Below, in pieces: positions 1 through 12,745 of a stretch of 64,000 bases of DNA. Each line of letters starts with the position of its first letter. The first letter of the stretch is position 1. The notes under the pieces were generated by a model that was given only the letters and a program-made list of their open reading frames with translations, searched no databases and was not told the origin of the DNA. The DNA is from Bryoerythrophyllum caledonicum (Eukaryota; Streptophyta; Bryopsida; Pottiales; Pottiaceae). Made by a program: the position numbers and the translations under genes. Location: contig OZ020518.1 in NCBI GenBank assembly GCA_963971425.1, positions 28,526,770-28,590,769 of the forward strand, in the 5' to 3' direction.

Positions 1-1610
1 GGGGGCTTGTAGGATCCATCCCAACAGCAGATTATCAACCTTGCCCTCAACCTGATTGCGTAGATCCTTCATAACAGCGAGATAACTCTAGCGGATTTCA
101 ACTAGTCGCAGCCTGAGTTTGCAATGGAAGAGCTGCAAGGAAACTGGTTCGTTGCCGAGCAGCTATCGTTTACCGCTGTAGAGCTGAGGGCCGAAGCTGA
201 GCATGACGTTGAACGAGGAGTAGCGGGGTATCTACCACCAGATCATGGACTCCTGTCAACGCGATGTTGCCGACACGATCTTCTTTGTTGATGGCCCCAG
301 TGGAACTGGCAAGACATACCTTGAGAACCTGATCCTTAAGGCCGTCCGAGGGCACCGCAAGATCGCGTTGGCAGTCGCTTCGTCAGGGATTGCAGTGTTG
401 CTTCTAAAGCTTGGGCAGATGGTGCATTCAAGGTTCAAGATTTCATTTTAGCTCAATTCCACATCTGTCTGCAACTTCAGCAAGCAAGGCGATCTCGTAG
501 ACATGATTTGTTGCACAAAACTCATTCTGTGGGACGAAGCTCCGATGATGAGCAAGTTTGCCTCTGAGGCGGTGGATTGCACGCTGAGAGATATCACCAA
601 TCGTTACAACAAGCCGTTTGGCGGCATCACATTTGTCATGTGCGGTGATTTTCGACAAGTCCTATGGGTGGTGCCCAAGGGCCTCCGACCACATATCATT
701 GCGGCATCCATCAAGGAATCTCATATGTGGAATCGAGTGCACGTCTGCCGACTACGCCGGAACATGCGCGTTACTGGTGAGTGCCGTGTGGATTTGGGCA
801 ACCGTACATTTCCAGAGTGGCTCTTGGCGCTAAGGGAGGACAAGTTGGAGAAGGTAAAGGATGACATGATCTGGTGTCCACATGCAATGATTGTCGGCAA
901 TCACACCTTGAACCGCTTGATCAATGCCGTCTATGGAGGAATTGCTAACGTCGAAGCAAATGCGCGCGAGTACTTCAGCGGTCATGCCATCCTTGCCGCA
1001 CGGAATGACGACGTTTCGCGGATCAACGCAACCGTGCTTGACATGGTACCAGACGATACGTCTGAGTTTCTGAGCGTAGATAAGGTGGAAAACGAGGAAG
1101 GTGCCAACTTGATTCCCGTGGAGTACCTCAACAAGCTTGAAATCAACGGATGGCCACCTCACAAGCTCACGGTCAAAATTGGAACACCGGTCATGCTTTT
1201 ACGGAACCTGGATCCAACCAATGGTCTATGTAATGCACCTTATTGTTCGACGATGTGCATTGCGGGTGGTCGAAGCAAAAGTGTTGACGGGAGATTGTGC
1301 CAGTTACGTTGCTTTTATCCCGCGGATTCCCTTGATCACTGAACAATCTGGGCTTCCATTTCCAGTGCGACGCAAGCAGTTTCCGATCCGAGTTGCGTAT
1401 GCAATGACAATCAACAAGTCTCAAGGGCAGACGCTTCCTAGGGTTGGCATTTGCCTCACAAAGAACGTGTTCTCCCACGGTCAGTTGTATGTTGCTTTCT
1501 CACGTGCCACGGCTCCCGAAAACGTCAGTGTTCTTCTTGAAGCAGAAACCGTTGAACGGGCTGAGGACCAGCTTATGCGTAACATTGTGTACGAGGAGGC
1601 CTTGCGCTGA
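1..1610 (+). pseudogene. Helitron Pif1-like helicase, decayed 3' part
   Basis: C-terminal part of the Rep/helicase of a Helitron, a 5'-3' SF1B DNA helicase used in rolling-circle transposition. Seen in order: a lead-in segment typical of these proteins (1-210), Walker A GPSGTGKT (about 293-316), Walker B LILWDEAPM (about 521-547), the GGITFVMCGDFRQVL block (about 618-665), and the C-terminal helicase motifs INKSQGQTL (about 1410-1436) and LYVAFSRAT (about 1486-1512). The reading frame is broken: TAG at 61-63, 103-105, 221-223 and 449-451, a frameshift near 205-211 and another near 1235-1245. The Rep domain would lie upstream of the window. I could not identify a Helitron 3' terminus (hairpin plus CTRRT) downstream, so the element boundary is open. 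Family assignment is strong; activity is excluded for this copy. Confidence 0.9.
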
Positions 1611-2447
1611 AGGCCATTGATGCCGCACATAAGATCAATGGATCATGTGATGTAAAACGTTGAACTCTTAGGGATGCAAATTGCAAAATATAATACGTCA
1701 AACAAATTTTGTTCTGAGGAGCAATAATAAAAAACCTTCCCCGGTTGGAACGACCGGTACCAAGCCTTGTAAAAATATAAAAAATGCCGCATGTTGCCGC
1801 CTCCTATGGCAAAAGTGTATTTGTATGAAAATAAAATATTCATGTATCACTCTTAGAAATATACAATTATTATGTCATATTGTTGTTTGAAACCTTATCC
1901 ATTACTTCAATCCTTTTTTTTCTCCACTCCTCTTTAAAGTTCACTTACTTCTTTTTACCTCTCTATATATAAATGTAATGGAACATAAAATAGAATATTA
2001 TTATAATATGAAATATCTTAGTTTATAGTAATTATGATTTACTGAAGTAAATTGTTCATTTAAATTTTATAGATTTATTACATTTAGATAATGATTGATT
2101 TTCATATAGGAACAATATTGTTCTTTGGCCAAGGACTCAAGGTTGTTCTTTTCAACCAACTCTCTAATTAGATTCAAGACATTTATAACTAATTAGATTT
2201 AAATGTTTAAAATTTTTTTGAATAAAAATTATCTATCTATTAAATGATACTTGTGGTGCCAACGTAAATAAAATTATAAAATATGCCTAAATTTAATATA
2301 TATTTTTTATTCCTATATAAAATATTTACAACATCCTCTGCTTATCACTTTATTCTTTTTTGCATTCATAATATTAAGTTTGAAATCAATTTTATTTATT
2401 ATTCTTCACCTATAACTTGATTTTTATATTGTGATTATGCATTACAC
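1611..2447. other. AT-rich spacer, no gene seen
   Basis: AT-rich, low-complexity sequence between the Helitron helicase remnant and the GC-rich end of the next element. No coding signature, tRNA or clear repeat was recognised. It may contain the unseen 3' end of the Helitron. Confidence 0.5.
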
Positions 2448-2700
2448 CAGGGTTGTCAGGACGCTCGACGTCCCTGACATCCGAACGTCCGGACGGAGGA
2501 CGTCCTCGGGCCTATGAGGACGTCCGGTGACATAACAAGTTTCGTCAGTTTTACTCGGAGGTAAATAGCCGTCCGCAGCCTCGGCCGACCACCCATTCCG
2601 TTCGCTTGGGCCGACCGCATGGCCGTCCGCTTCGGGCGACCGACGTCCGTCGTCCGCCGCGGCGGACGGCCCTCTCACGACAGCTCCCATGTCCGCTATT
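2448..2700. repeat. GC-rich left subterminal region of hAT-like element
   Basis: An abrupt GC-rich block in AT-rich surroundings, made of many overlapping copies of GACGTCC, CGTCCG/CGGACG and GGCCGACC in both orientations. It starts with CAGGGTTGTCAGGACG, which fits the CAGNG-type terminal inverted repeat of hAT elements. I infer it is the left terminal/subterminal region of the element whose transposase begins about 250 bp downstream. A matching right terminus with the same 8-bp flank (2440-2447) was not found, so the exact boundary is provisional. Confidence 0.55.
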
Positions 2701-2945
2701 AGATTGACATTCTATCGTCTCCCAACGGTCAGAATCACCGTGAGTATAAAGAAAACAGCACAAGGAGCCTCACTTCACTTCTGAACTTTTGTTTCCCAAG
2801 AACTTTGAGCTGTATTATATATCCATTGTTTGGTAATCATCGAGTTCGGAAGTCTTGAATATCAGAGTTTCTTTCGGAACTCCTGATATTTCTTCCACAT
2901 ACTACCTATCACGTTTGTTCATTTCTCGATACTACACCCATCAGA

Positions 2946-5900
2946 ATGGCTACCAAACCTTGGTCTCCTTGGTATATCGAAATCACTGAAGTCCAAGGCA
3001 GGAAGACCAACTCTGTCCGATGTAGTCTTTGTCACCGCATTTTTGCAAGAAGGCTAAAACGACAGCTAAGTCATCTCGGGTACGAAGAACTCCTTGGCAA
3101 GCGCAACAGCGGTGTTGGCCTCTGCACCAAATTGACAACCCGCGTACAGACTTTATTTTAAAATTGTCGTGGCCACTATCCAAAACACAATGGAGAACTT
3201 TTCTCCGAACATTGCCCCGCCCTACCATTGAAATCTGCGCCTGCCTCAGGATATAGCATGCCCAAGTCCACCGGTAAAGATTCTTGTGTAGGGTCCACTC
3301 AAGCCCCCCCCCGTGATTTTACCATCAACCATGGTTGAACCGACCCCCACCTTCCACGACTTCACCGAACAAGGGAGTATAGGTGCCACCTTCCCCAGAT
3401 TGGTGAGGCAATCCGTATTCAAAGAGGGCTTTCAAGAAGTGGAGCGGCAGGAGCTAGACAAAGTGTGGGCGAAGTTTTTCTAAGAAGCAAACTTGCCGTT
3501 TGCTATAGCTCGGAATGTTGCGTTCAAGGAAGCCGTGATGAAGACTGCCTCTTTTAAAAAACCAGATGTCCCACCCTCTTACCATGACATTCGGACAAGG
3601 TTGTTGCGACAAGTGAAGGCTGATTTGGAAGCACAACTTAATAAAAGATTGTTCGAGAGTGTTCGGAAGTTTGGAGGAACTCTAGCCATAGATGGATGGA
3701 CATCTGTGACTAGTCGTCCTTTGTGCAATGCAATGCTCGTGTCTCCCGCTGGAGAGCTCATTCTTGGGAGTTGTAGATACTACAGACAAAGAAAAGAACG
3801 CTACGTACCTCGCATCGATCATGTTCAAGTTCATTGAACAAGTTGGCCCCCACAACATTGTTCAGGTGTGTACTGACAATGCTCCAGTCATGCTCAATGC
3901 CTCAGAATTAGTCGTCAAAAAATATCCACACATATACATTCAAGGATGTCCCACGCATGCCATGGACTTATTGTTGGAGGACTGGGTGAAGGTTACATGG
4001 ATAAAAGAAACTCTCGACAAGGCCAAGTTCTTGGTTAAGTTTGTCAAGAATCGGCAAATGTCCCTTGTCGTGTTTCATAAACACGAGGCCAAGTTCAGCC
4101 TATTGCTACCCAGGCAAACAAGATTTGCATGTAATTTCACAATGATAGATCGCATGTTGAAGGTCAAGGAATCATTGGAGCAAACCGTCGTTGATCGTAA
4201 ATGGCGGGCATACGCCTCTAACAAGTCACTCTCGGCTAGAGATAAAGTAGTCATTGCTCGAGCCATCAAAAGAGTGGTTCTAGATGAGCGTTTCTAGGAG
4301 CAGTGCACGAACTTCCAGGAGATGGTAGCCCCTGTAGTGTATGCGCTTCGGGAATTCGATGCCAAGGAACCTTGCATGTCCAAGGTTTTGTACATCCTTC
4401 GCAACCTCGAGAAGCATGTTCTAGCGTTGCGTAATGAACCATTTTGTCTCGATAGCGATTTAGCGTTCATTGCTGAGGACGAGTTCTACGCACGAAAACA
4501 AATGATAACAACGGATTTACATTCCGTCGGTGCACTTCTCAATCCTTATTTACTCCATGACGAAGAGTTGGCCGATGATCCGGATGTCATCACAACATGC
4601 AAACGAGTACTACAAAAGCTATGTACTCCTAATACTTACCCGGACGTGGTGAACGAGTTCCTAGCATTTTGAAACAAGGATGTACCATTCCATGACATAT
4701 TGGATCCTAAGGACCAAAAATGTTCTCCGTATGCTTGGTGGAATTTTGTAGGTGCTTGTGGAAAGCTCCTTGCACCAATTGCAAAAAGAATACTAGTGCA
4801 GATAGTGTCATCTTCTTTTTGCAAAAGCAATTGGAGTAGCTACTCTTTCGTCCATGACAAGAAACAGAATCAGTTATTACCGGGAAGGGTTGATGACTTG
4901 GTCTTTGTATATACGAACTCAAAGTTGCTCGCGAATGCAAAGTTGACGGATGAAAAGAGGTGGTACGCGGAGAACTTGGATTTAGAGGATCCACAACCAC
5001 GTGAGTCGGATGACCCGGACTACTCTGACAATTCAAGCACCGGTGCCCTTGCCAATAACGATGCAGAGCATCTAGACGATGACATCGACAGCAGCCCTTC
5101 TCAACGTATGGATCATACTCACGATGCCCCAATCACCGAGTATGATTTTGTCGATGACGACGTTCTTGCAAAGAAAGAAAATGACTTCTTGCCCATAGCG
5201 CGGTACTTGACTGGAGATGGCATGGTCAATAGCAATAATATCCTTCGTCGTAGACCGACTCGGCTCCTGGAAGACACGAAGGATAAGGGAGGAGAAGATT
5301 TATCATCCTCACGTGCAACGGCACTACACGGGCAAAAAATGCAAGGGCCCTCAGTGAAGAGTGTTGAGGAAGGCAAGCACCACGGTCTCGCACTTGCGGA
5401 GAACCCCGAGCAAACAACGAAAGAGCTATTCCTAGACAACACAGTTGTTCTTGGGGAGAAAACTATGGAAGGCGGTACTTATAGCGGTACAAGGAGTCCC
5501 ATTCATGTCACGAAGAAGAAGGCATCCTCCTCTAAGGATCAACCGTCCTTGCATGGTCACGCATCGCGGTCTCTATTTGCAACCCCTCTTGCAACGGTCA
5601 CTACAACCAATTTGAAATCCTCCCACGGTTTGGTGTCCCTTTCAAAACATGTGCGACCCCGAACGCCGCAACGCCAATCCGATGGCATACCTAGTGATGG
5701 CGATGTACCTCTATCTAAACTCTTCATACATCACCCCGAGGTTGAAAGAGGTTTAGCGTTACAACCTAGGCGGCCTACAAACGACACGAAGAAACGTAAA
5801 GCTCCCATGTATCCATTTCTTTGCATGCGACCTAATAATCCCACTGATGTCATTGGAACTTGCAAGAGATTCAAAACCATTGAAACATTGTCGATCAGAC

Positions 5901-6013
5901 ACAGAATCAAACAAGAAGCCACCACGGATAATGAAGACGATCCTTTGGGATCTAGTGGAGCTGAAATCAAAGAAGACAGCGATTACAAACTTCCTACCGA
6001 CATGAATGAGTAG
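2946..6013 (+). pseudogene. hAT-family transposase (BED finger, DUF659, hAT C-terminal)
   Basis: Cut-and-paste transposase of the plant DUF659 branch of hAT. The first ORF starts at ATG 2946 and carries a BED-type zinc finger (CSLCHRIF followed by a His and a later Cys). A second segment (3493 on) has the DUF659 signature LAIDGWTSVTSRPL and MLVSPAGELILG. After a frameshift near 3770 comes GVVDTTDKEKNATY and VQVCTDNAPVML. The dimerisation region (about 4775-4915) is seen as APIAKRILVQIVSSSF and NQLLPGRVDDLVFVY. In-frame stops lie at 4295-4297 and 4670-4672; there is also a frame change before 3493. An acidic and basic tail of about 330 residues after the hAT C-terminal domain is unusual. It faces a convergent ORF (6533-9693) within what looks like the same element. 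Family call is strong. Confidence 0.88.
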
Positions 6014-6532
6014 GAAAATTTGGCCCATTTACATAGTATGCGTTCACCGCACTTATTCTTATTGTAAATATTGTAGTTCGAGTTTAGGGTACTTTATAGA
6101 CGTTCCGCGTATGCATTTAAAGCTTCTATTGTCTCAATTGATTCTTGGATTTATTCCAAATATCAATAAAGTTTTTTCATATATGCACAAGTTTTATATC
6201 CATCTCTTTTGCTATTCTATTGTCTTGTGTTTTGTGTATGGATTTGGTCATCCCATACAAAATGACTTAAACATGACATTCTTGTTGTGTAAAAAAATGT
6301 ACTTCGAGTTTGCAAACTTCTATTCATTTCACTGCTTGGCATCCACCTAATGCACCACAACATTTCTAACATCCACATACAATTGAAGAATTAAGAAGTT
6401 GACAATATATCTTACAAATTGCAAACCTTTATTTCAAAAAGTATGCCCCACCACGGCATGTTTGCAACTTCTTGTCACACCATTCCTTAAACAATAACTA
6501 TGCTAAGCTTTACATTCATCTACCCCATACTA
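6014..6532. other. Intergenic segment between convergent transposon ORFs
   Basis: About 520 bp of AT-rich sequence separating the 3' ends of the transposase and the opposite-strand accessory ORF. AATAAA-like stretches (for example 6164-6170) are present, as expected for two converging 3' ends. No further gene is seen. Confidence 0.4.
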
Positions 6533-9500
6533 TTACCTTGAAGAAGAAGGCTCGTCGGTATGATCCGTTCGAGTGCTACAACGAGTCCGCGGTCTCTGGC
6601 TTGGCCTAGCAATCATTCCCCCCTCTTCGTACTCTCGATCCACGGCTGCAATTTTCCTATGCATCTCCGACCACCAACTATCGTCGCTGTCATTGCCATT
6701 ATCCCACTTCCGCTTCCCGCTAGGATTCATCTTCTTTGCCGCAAAGATTTCCATGGCCTTCTTTATTTGTTCTACCACCTTGTTCACAAAAGCGTCATTC
6801 TCTTGGAATGACACCAATAATTCCCCTTCGGATTTCTATAGCACATTATGCCAATAGCCAATGATGTCCCCAATCCTCCGATCAAATGCTTGCACCGCAT
6901 CCCAATAAGAACAGTTTACGTCTGTAGAAGAATCCTCTTCCGTTGAACTCCGTAGCTTTGCGGCCTCTTCCAACTTTGCAAGGACCAGGGCTCTTCCTAC
7001 CAAAGTACGATTATACTTCTTTTCCTCATCTCCCAACTCAATGCCATCGTTTACCTCATGTCACACACCATCTTCTCCCTTCTGAGCTCTCCTTGGAGGA
7101 AATCGGAAGAAACGCTTGTGCTCAGTGCTCCAATTGCCCCCAAAGTTGCGGCAAAACAATTCTTGTTGCTCGCCATCTTTAATCTCTCGTGCCCGTATCT
7201 CCACCTCATAGTCTTGTGTCATCTCAAAGAATAGATCAATTTCCATCTCATATTCCTCGTATAGTTGGTGACAAGAAAACTCACTATTCCACATTAGTGG
7301 TTTTTCCCACTCACGATAATTCAAGGATTTCTTCGGAAGTTGATCTAAGGGGAGATTCCATCGGTTGAACTCGTGCCCTGGTGGCATAACATCTCGTATC
7401 TCCATCACTTTGTAGAATCTTGTGCTAATTGGAAAGCGACACATAGGACACGCCAATTGTATCATAAAACTTGCGGAAATGCAAGTAATATGAAAGTTAT
7501 AGCCACATTGGCCCAACATATATGCTCCTTCCGGACCGAAATGATCTTGGTACAAGCTGCATTTGTCATTGAAGAATGCCGGAACATGGTCGCAAATATG
7601 GATTACTCTTCGCTCCGATTCTACAAAATGTGATGAGAAGGTATTAAAGGGCACCTATCCTTCTTCCACTTCTAAAGCCCAGTCAATACCATAGCTCTTT
7701 CCCTTCCGATGATAATTTGTGCGATCCATCATCTTCGATACATCACCCCAAATAGTAACCTTTGTAGACTCATGTCCACGTTGTTCAACGAATTTCTTCA
7801 ATCTCTCCAATGAGGTATCCACGAGTTCACATGATTCTTGTGATTTCGCCGCAAATTTCTTGAAATCAGGTTGTGCTTTCAAGACCATGGTCTCCCTGTC
7901 CTGAAGGCGATGAACCCAACCCAACCAAGGCATTGTGTTCTCGTTGCATGGTGTGTTGTCCACCGATCTCAATGTCCTCCGGAGTGTCTCTAGTTCCGCT
8001 CGTGCCTCGTCCCTCTCCTTATTTGTCACCTCTAACTTCTGTGACATCGATTCCATCTCCCCCTCACATTCCATTATTGCCTTCCTTTTTCCAGGCGCTT
8101 GTGGCCGTACTTGGCTACTCCCAACTGGTACTGCCAATTGAATAGAAGAAGGCCCGGCGGTTTTGCTAGATTTGACCGGTGTGGCATCCTCTACATCTTT
8201 CCATACAAACTTGGAAAGAGCGAGGTCGTCCGAAGTTCCGTTGCTATCCTCAATGACCACCACATCCACCTCAGGAACCTGCGCATTCATCTTCTCCGAC
8301 ATCTTGTTAAGGAGTCTGTCACTGGCCTCCAGCTCCCGCTTGTTCCCTTCCAATTCCCATTTAAGGTGTCTAGTGAAGGTTTCATTTTTGAAAGCCTCGT
8401 TTTTCAAATCCATCACTTTCTCAATTAGCGCGACCCTTTCTCGAAACATCGGCAGTATACAGGAAGCCAATGTGTCAAAGCCATTAGCGCCTCGTAGCAC
8501 ATCGGAGTGATACTTGAAAACGCATGAGTTATTTTTAGAAGAGAAGGAGCCATTGCTGCAAGAATTTTGGTTCCGTTCTTCAAATAATAAGCCACTCCCA
8601 CTACTCCATGTATTTCGGCCCATTCCCTCAAATCACTTCGCACATCGACTAAGATGACAAAGTTTCTTTACTTCAACGCACGCTTCAGTCCACTTAACAC
8701 TGAAGTCGAGCAAGTCTTTGAACTTATCCTTGTTTGGCATGGTTTGAAGCATTTCTTCAATACTGGAAATCAAAGTACCCTTGTAAATCATCGGGTCATT
8801 GGAATTTGGTTCCAATGTTTCCCATGTTAAAGTGCTTGGCCCGGCATCTATTGTCTCTGGTGCCATGCCTTCCAAAGTTTGAACGTTTGGAACAGCGATT
8901 TCTTCTCCATCCGTATTTTTTCCCCCTCGGTCTGCGTTACCATCGTCTTCACCTCCTACAATCACAATATTCGGAATATCTAATTGTACGGGATCTTCTA
9001 CCGTCGTTACCTCCAAAGTCTCTTTGGGGATTGTGGTTGACAATATATTGTCGACTACAATGTCCAAATGTTTGTCAGACTCCATCACAACGGCAACCTC
9101 CTCCACCGATGGTTGTATTTTCGACATGGTATCCACCGCGCTCATCTGACGAGGCTTTTTCTTCAACTCCAAAATAGCCTTGGTCAAGGTCGATTCAAGA
9201 TTGAATAAATCAAGAATATGCTTCTGATTTCGCTCAATCCTAAGCGGATATTGTTTAGTAGTCGGAAACGTGCTCCAATCCACCTTTCGTTTCAACACGA
9301 CCTCGGTGTATACCATTGATAGTAGGCTGTAATTGAAAAACCCTTTGCTTCTTGGGCGATTCCCAAACAAAGCCCGCCAAACCTCCTCCGCACGATAAAT
9401 GAAGTGGTCATCTTTGCACATCGACGGCTTGCAAGCAAAGTCGTATGACTTATGTGGCAATTTCTTGGCCAAAGTTTATCGATGTGGTACATCTTCACGT

Positions 9501-9693
9501 ATTTCTTGCATGTCTTGGATACCCAGTAATCCTCCATTTCAACCTCCCAACCTTCCTCCGCTTGAATGTCTTCATTGTCCAAAATCTCCCACCGTAGATC
9601 ATGAGTAGCACCTTTCTGTTTGAACCGTTTCTTCTACCCTCCCGTTCCAATTTCACTCACATCCTCCACCACGATCTCCTTCTCCGTCGCCAT
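6533..9693 (-). pseudogene. Transposon accessory ORF with RING-like and coiled-coil regions
   Basis: A long opposite-strand ORF of roughly 1,050 codons starting at ATG 9691-9693 (MATEKEIVVEDV). One frameshift near 9470-9480 and in-frame stops around 9637, 8633, 7655, 7061 and 6836 break it; the main frame is otherwise continuous from 9472 to 6533. Between about 8640 and 8480 a different frame looks more protein-like (LREWAEIHGVVGVAYYLKNG), so a compensating pair of shifts is possible. The N-terminal part (GW, KYVKM, KLWP, then DHF and VDW motifs) is homologous to the ORF at 14641-15651. The middle part is Glu/Lys-rich and probably coiled coil (about 8430-7980). About 7425-7575 encodes a RING-H2-like motif whose second Cys and first His are both Tyr here. 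The C-terminal tail is polar and acidic. I do not recognise a named family. Location between GC-rich ends suggests it is the second gene of the hAT-like element. Confidence 0.65.
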
Positions 9694-9894
9694 GATAACG
9701 CTTGTTTTTAAAAAAACAAGCGCGGACACTCCGGTATTAATTCGTGAATGAATGGTTTGGAAAATTAAGAAACGGTTTATCCGGTCACAATAAAAGGACC
9801 CCCGTCTCCTCACCTAGTAAGAGCAACAACTACAGAAAACTATAAGTGCAGCACATCTCACTCGGCATGAGAGGAGAGGAAGTGAAGAAAAAAT

Positions 9895-10096
9895 AAGTGG
9901 CCGTCCGCATGTATATGCGGATGGCCGCCTAACCTAACCGGGCGGTTGTCCGAACCGGCAAACGGCCAATCAGACGGGCCCACCGGGCTGGCGGTCGGCC
10001 AATGGGCCGGCCATCTGAACCGGTTGTCCACCAAGCCTGGCCGACTGCACCAGCAGGCCGCCCGCCGGGCTCGCGTCCACCAACATCCTCGGACTG
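9895..10096. repeat. GC-rich right subterminal region
   Basis: GC-rich block rich in GGCCGTCCG, GGCCGGCC and CGGTTGTCC, similar in motif vocabulary to 2448-2700 and 14270-14515. It lies about 200 bp upstream of the start of the opposite-strand accessory ORF, mirroring the left block upstream of the transposase. Inferred to be the right end of the element. Confidence 0.5.
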
Positions 10097-10190
10097 TTTT
10101 TTTTTTCCTTTTTTTTTTTCTTTTTTTTACCATTTTTTTCCTTTTTTTTCCTTTTTTTTCCTTTTTTTTCCATTTTTTCTCCTTTTTTTT
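10097..10190. repeat. Polypyrimidine (T-rich) tract
   Basis: Runs of 6-11 T separated by CC, C or ACCA over about 95 bp. The lysine-rich and phenylalanine-rich ORFs read through it are artefacts of composition. Confidence 0.85.
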
Positions 10191-10216
10191 GCCTTCGTTA
10201 AAAGTAATGTAAGGTG

Positions 10217-11167
10217 TTAATTTGGAAGTACCGTGACAGTTTTCCACCAAAAACACTTCAAAAGTATTGGATTATAGTGAAATGAGCAAAGAAGGAAACA
10301 CGAACTTCAATTTCTAATTTTGACCGTAGGATCTAAATTAAGATTTATTAAGTAATGTACTCACAGAATTTCATAAACTTTGAGCACACGGTTTGAAAGT
10401 TTATAGTGTTTGAAGTCAAGCAAATGGTTCATTTTCTTACCTCCACTCAATGGATCACCAGTCTTTGACCCACTTGTTGTCAAATTTTTGCACTACAGAG
10501 GTCTAAATCTATTACCATCTTGTTAAACATGATGATAGTTCCTGATACGCCAATTTTTAGAGGTAAAGGACGAGTGTAGCATATTTAAAACAAATGTGCA
10601 AGTACTGGAGGTTCAAAATTTGCCAATTCACACTTTAATTTGTTGTGAGATAAATATGTTTTTGATTGATAATCTGAATGGTCAATAGGAAGGCTTACAC
10701 CTGATGTTGTTGTGGAAAAAATAAAACGTGAAAATTATGAACATCTCTACATTTTATCTCGAAAAGAAGAATTTATATTTCGTACCTTGCCCAACAATGA
10801 GTGACAATGTGTGAAAATGTTTGACTTGGGTTGGTATAACATTTTTCAATAAAGACAAGACTTGCTTTTTTACAATATCAAGGGAAGCAATATTACTTGC
10901 AAGTATTGAAAATCTCACTTTCAATAGAGTGTCGTAGCAAAAGTGTTTCCACGTTCCCGAGGTGTCCGCTCTCCCCATTGGAAATTCAAAACCCTATAAC
11001 TTTTTCATCAAATGTCCAATTTAAGAAAAAATTGTTTTCCCACTAAGGTATCGGTAATGCCTTTCTATAGTAAAAATTTCAAAGAAGAATGTTGGAAATT
11101 CACACCATAGAAACCTCACCAAACATTCAAAAAGCCCACTTTTGACACTTGATCCTTAAGGAGTTAA
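10217..11167 (-). mobile_element. TTAA-flanked non-autonomous element, long copy
   Basis: Roughly 0.95-kb copy of the repeat family best delimited at 37445-38049. It has TTAA at both edges (10217-10220 and 11164-11167). The right end (CTTGATCCTTAAGGAG before TTAA) is a degenerate version of the CTTGGGCCTTTAGGGG terminus. Internal matches to the other copy include a segment around AAAACCCTATAACTTTT (about 10990), the reverse complement of the 37618-37640 region, and the accACCAAAAACACTTC stretch near the other end. No ORF with recognisable function is inside. Confidence 0.6.
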
Positions 11168-12354
11168 GATGGAGCTATATACCGTAAGATAATAGAGCTA
11201 CATACTCTAAGGAAACCAAAATATAAGAGAGAGACAGCAAATATAAGGGAGAGACAGCAAATAACACAAATATATTTGAAATATATTTGAAATATACTAG
11301 CTAGGGAGAAGCTTTTTCAACTTCGTGGGAGAGTTGCCTTATATACATTATAATTTCCTCCCACCGTAGAAGGTAAAGTAATCTACAAGCTCACTTTACT
11401 TTGAGCAAATACATAAACATAAGTTCATTTTACCTTATGCGGATATAGAATCTACTCATCGTTTCTAAGTTGACTTTCACTTTAACAATAGGCACAAAGG
11501 CTTTCATTTCTTTTTGCCAATTTAACCCCTATTAGCCCAAGTGTCTCCATGGTACAGAAATGCATACTTTAACAAGCAATTAGCTTTCAATCCGTACAAT
11601 CAAAATTCACAAAATTTGACCACATTATCTCATATCAACTTAGAAGGAAATCCTATAGTTACAATTTCAATAAGTTCTTCTTCGTAGTTATTAATCAACA
11701 AAGTAGAGATTAATCTAAAATCGCTTAGACCAGTACGGGTTGAAGGAGTCGGGAGGAATTTAAAATAACCAAAGAAATAGAAAACTAATAAATAAATGAA
11801 GAGGACAAAAGGAAGAGAGTGACAATCTACAAAATTCCAGATCTGAACTAAAATGGAAAGTGAAGGGAGGGAGAGAGAGACGGACATTTATAAATGTAGA
11901 TCTCATTTAATTTAGATGGAGTGAGTGGAGATGGGAGAGATGGACAATCGTTCAAGAATATCCTAGTTAAATTAGAAGAAGAGGATCCAAGGCAAAATAA
12001 TTCCACCTTCTTATTATTGGAAGGAGTGAAGAAGAATGCAAAAAACTATAATAAAAATAAATAAGGTTCTTCAAGAAACAAAAAAAAGGGAGGCAAGAAC
12101 AAGAGATGGACAATAATAAATGAAGTCTTCATTAAATTAGAAGGGAAGGAAGAGGGTTAAGGCTTTAGGGACAATTATTGATTTAGATATTAAGTAATTT
12201 AGAAGGCATGAGTTTGGGAAGGAACATCCCTATTTTATTTTTAAAAGACAAAAGGAAGAGAGGGACAACCAAATAAAAATTAAACTCTCAAGTAAACTAG
12301 AAGGAGAAGAGAACCAAAGAGAGAGAGGGACAATTATAAATGTACACCTTATTA
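11168..12354. other. AT-rich spacer with purine-rich stretches
   Basis: No gene recognised. It contains GAGAGAGA and GGAAGGAG-type purine-rich tracts (about 11820-12330) and, at 11521, TTTAACCCCTATTAGCCC, which resembles one terminus of the TTAA element family but without an identifiable partner end. Confidence 0.4.
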
Positions 12355-12745
12355 AATTTGAAACATCTTGTTTTCTCTCGTACAAGATGTGTTATAAACC
12401 TTCTCATTGATTGTTTGGATAAACATTCTAAAAGATGCCGGGTGCACAAAAAAGTGAAATGTGAATTAGCCATGTTTGAACCTCCACTCCTTGCACAAAT
12501 TTGTTTGAATATGCTACTCCCGTTTCTTACCTTTATAAATTGGTGTATATGGAATTAAAATCATGCTTCACAGAACAATATAAAATTACGAACTTTTGGA
12601 TTGAAACAAGTTTATAAAAAGCAAAGTCAAAGTCTAGAATACCAGTCAACGATGGAAGAAAATGAACAGGTTTTTTTTACTTTACACACTATAATCTATC
12701 AATCCATGCGGTGGATTGCAACCATAAGAGCATGGTGTGTTTATA
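12355..12745 (+). repeat. Partial copy of TTAA-family repeat
   Basis: Shares a diagnostic internal stretch with 32030-32360 and 32820-32940: the TTGAACCTCCACT run, then TTTGAATATGCTAC, then a TTGGTGTATA segment. It also carries the downstream segment matching AAAGTCAAAGTCT and CACTATAATCT...CAATC. No intact termini are visible. Confidence 0.55.

Noticed and set aside
1611-2447. Helitron 3' terminus
   Set aside because: A CCGGTTGGAACGACCGG-like palindrome near 1741-1757 was considered, but no CTRRT follows at the expected distance.
9858-10256. Lys-rich (minus) and Phe-rich (plus) ORFs
   Set aside because: Generated by the T-rich polypyrimidine tract; no conserved sequence.
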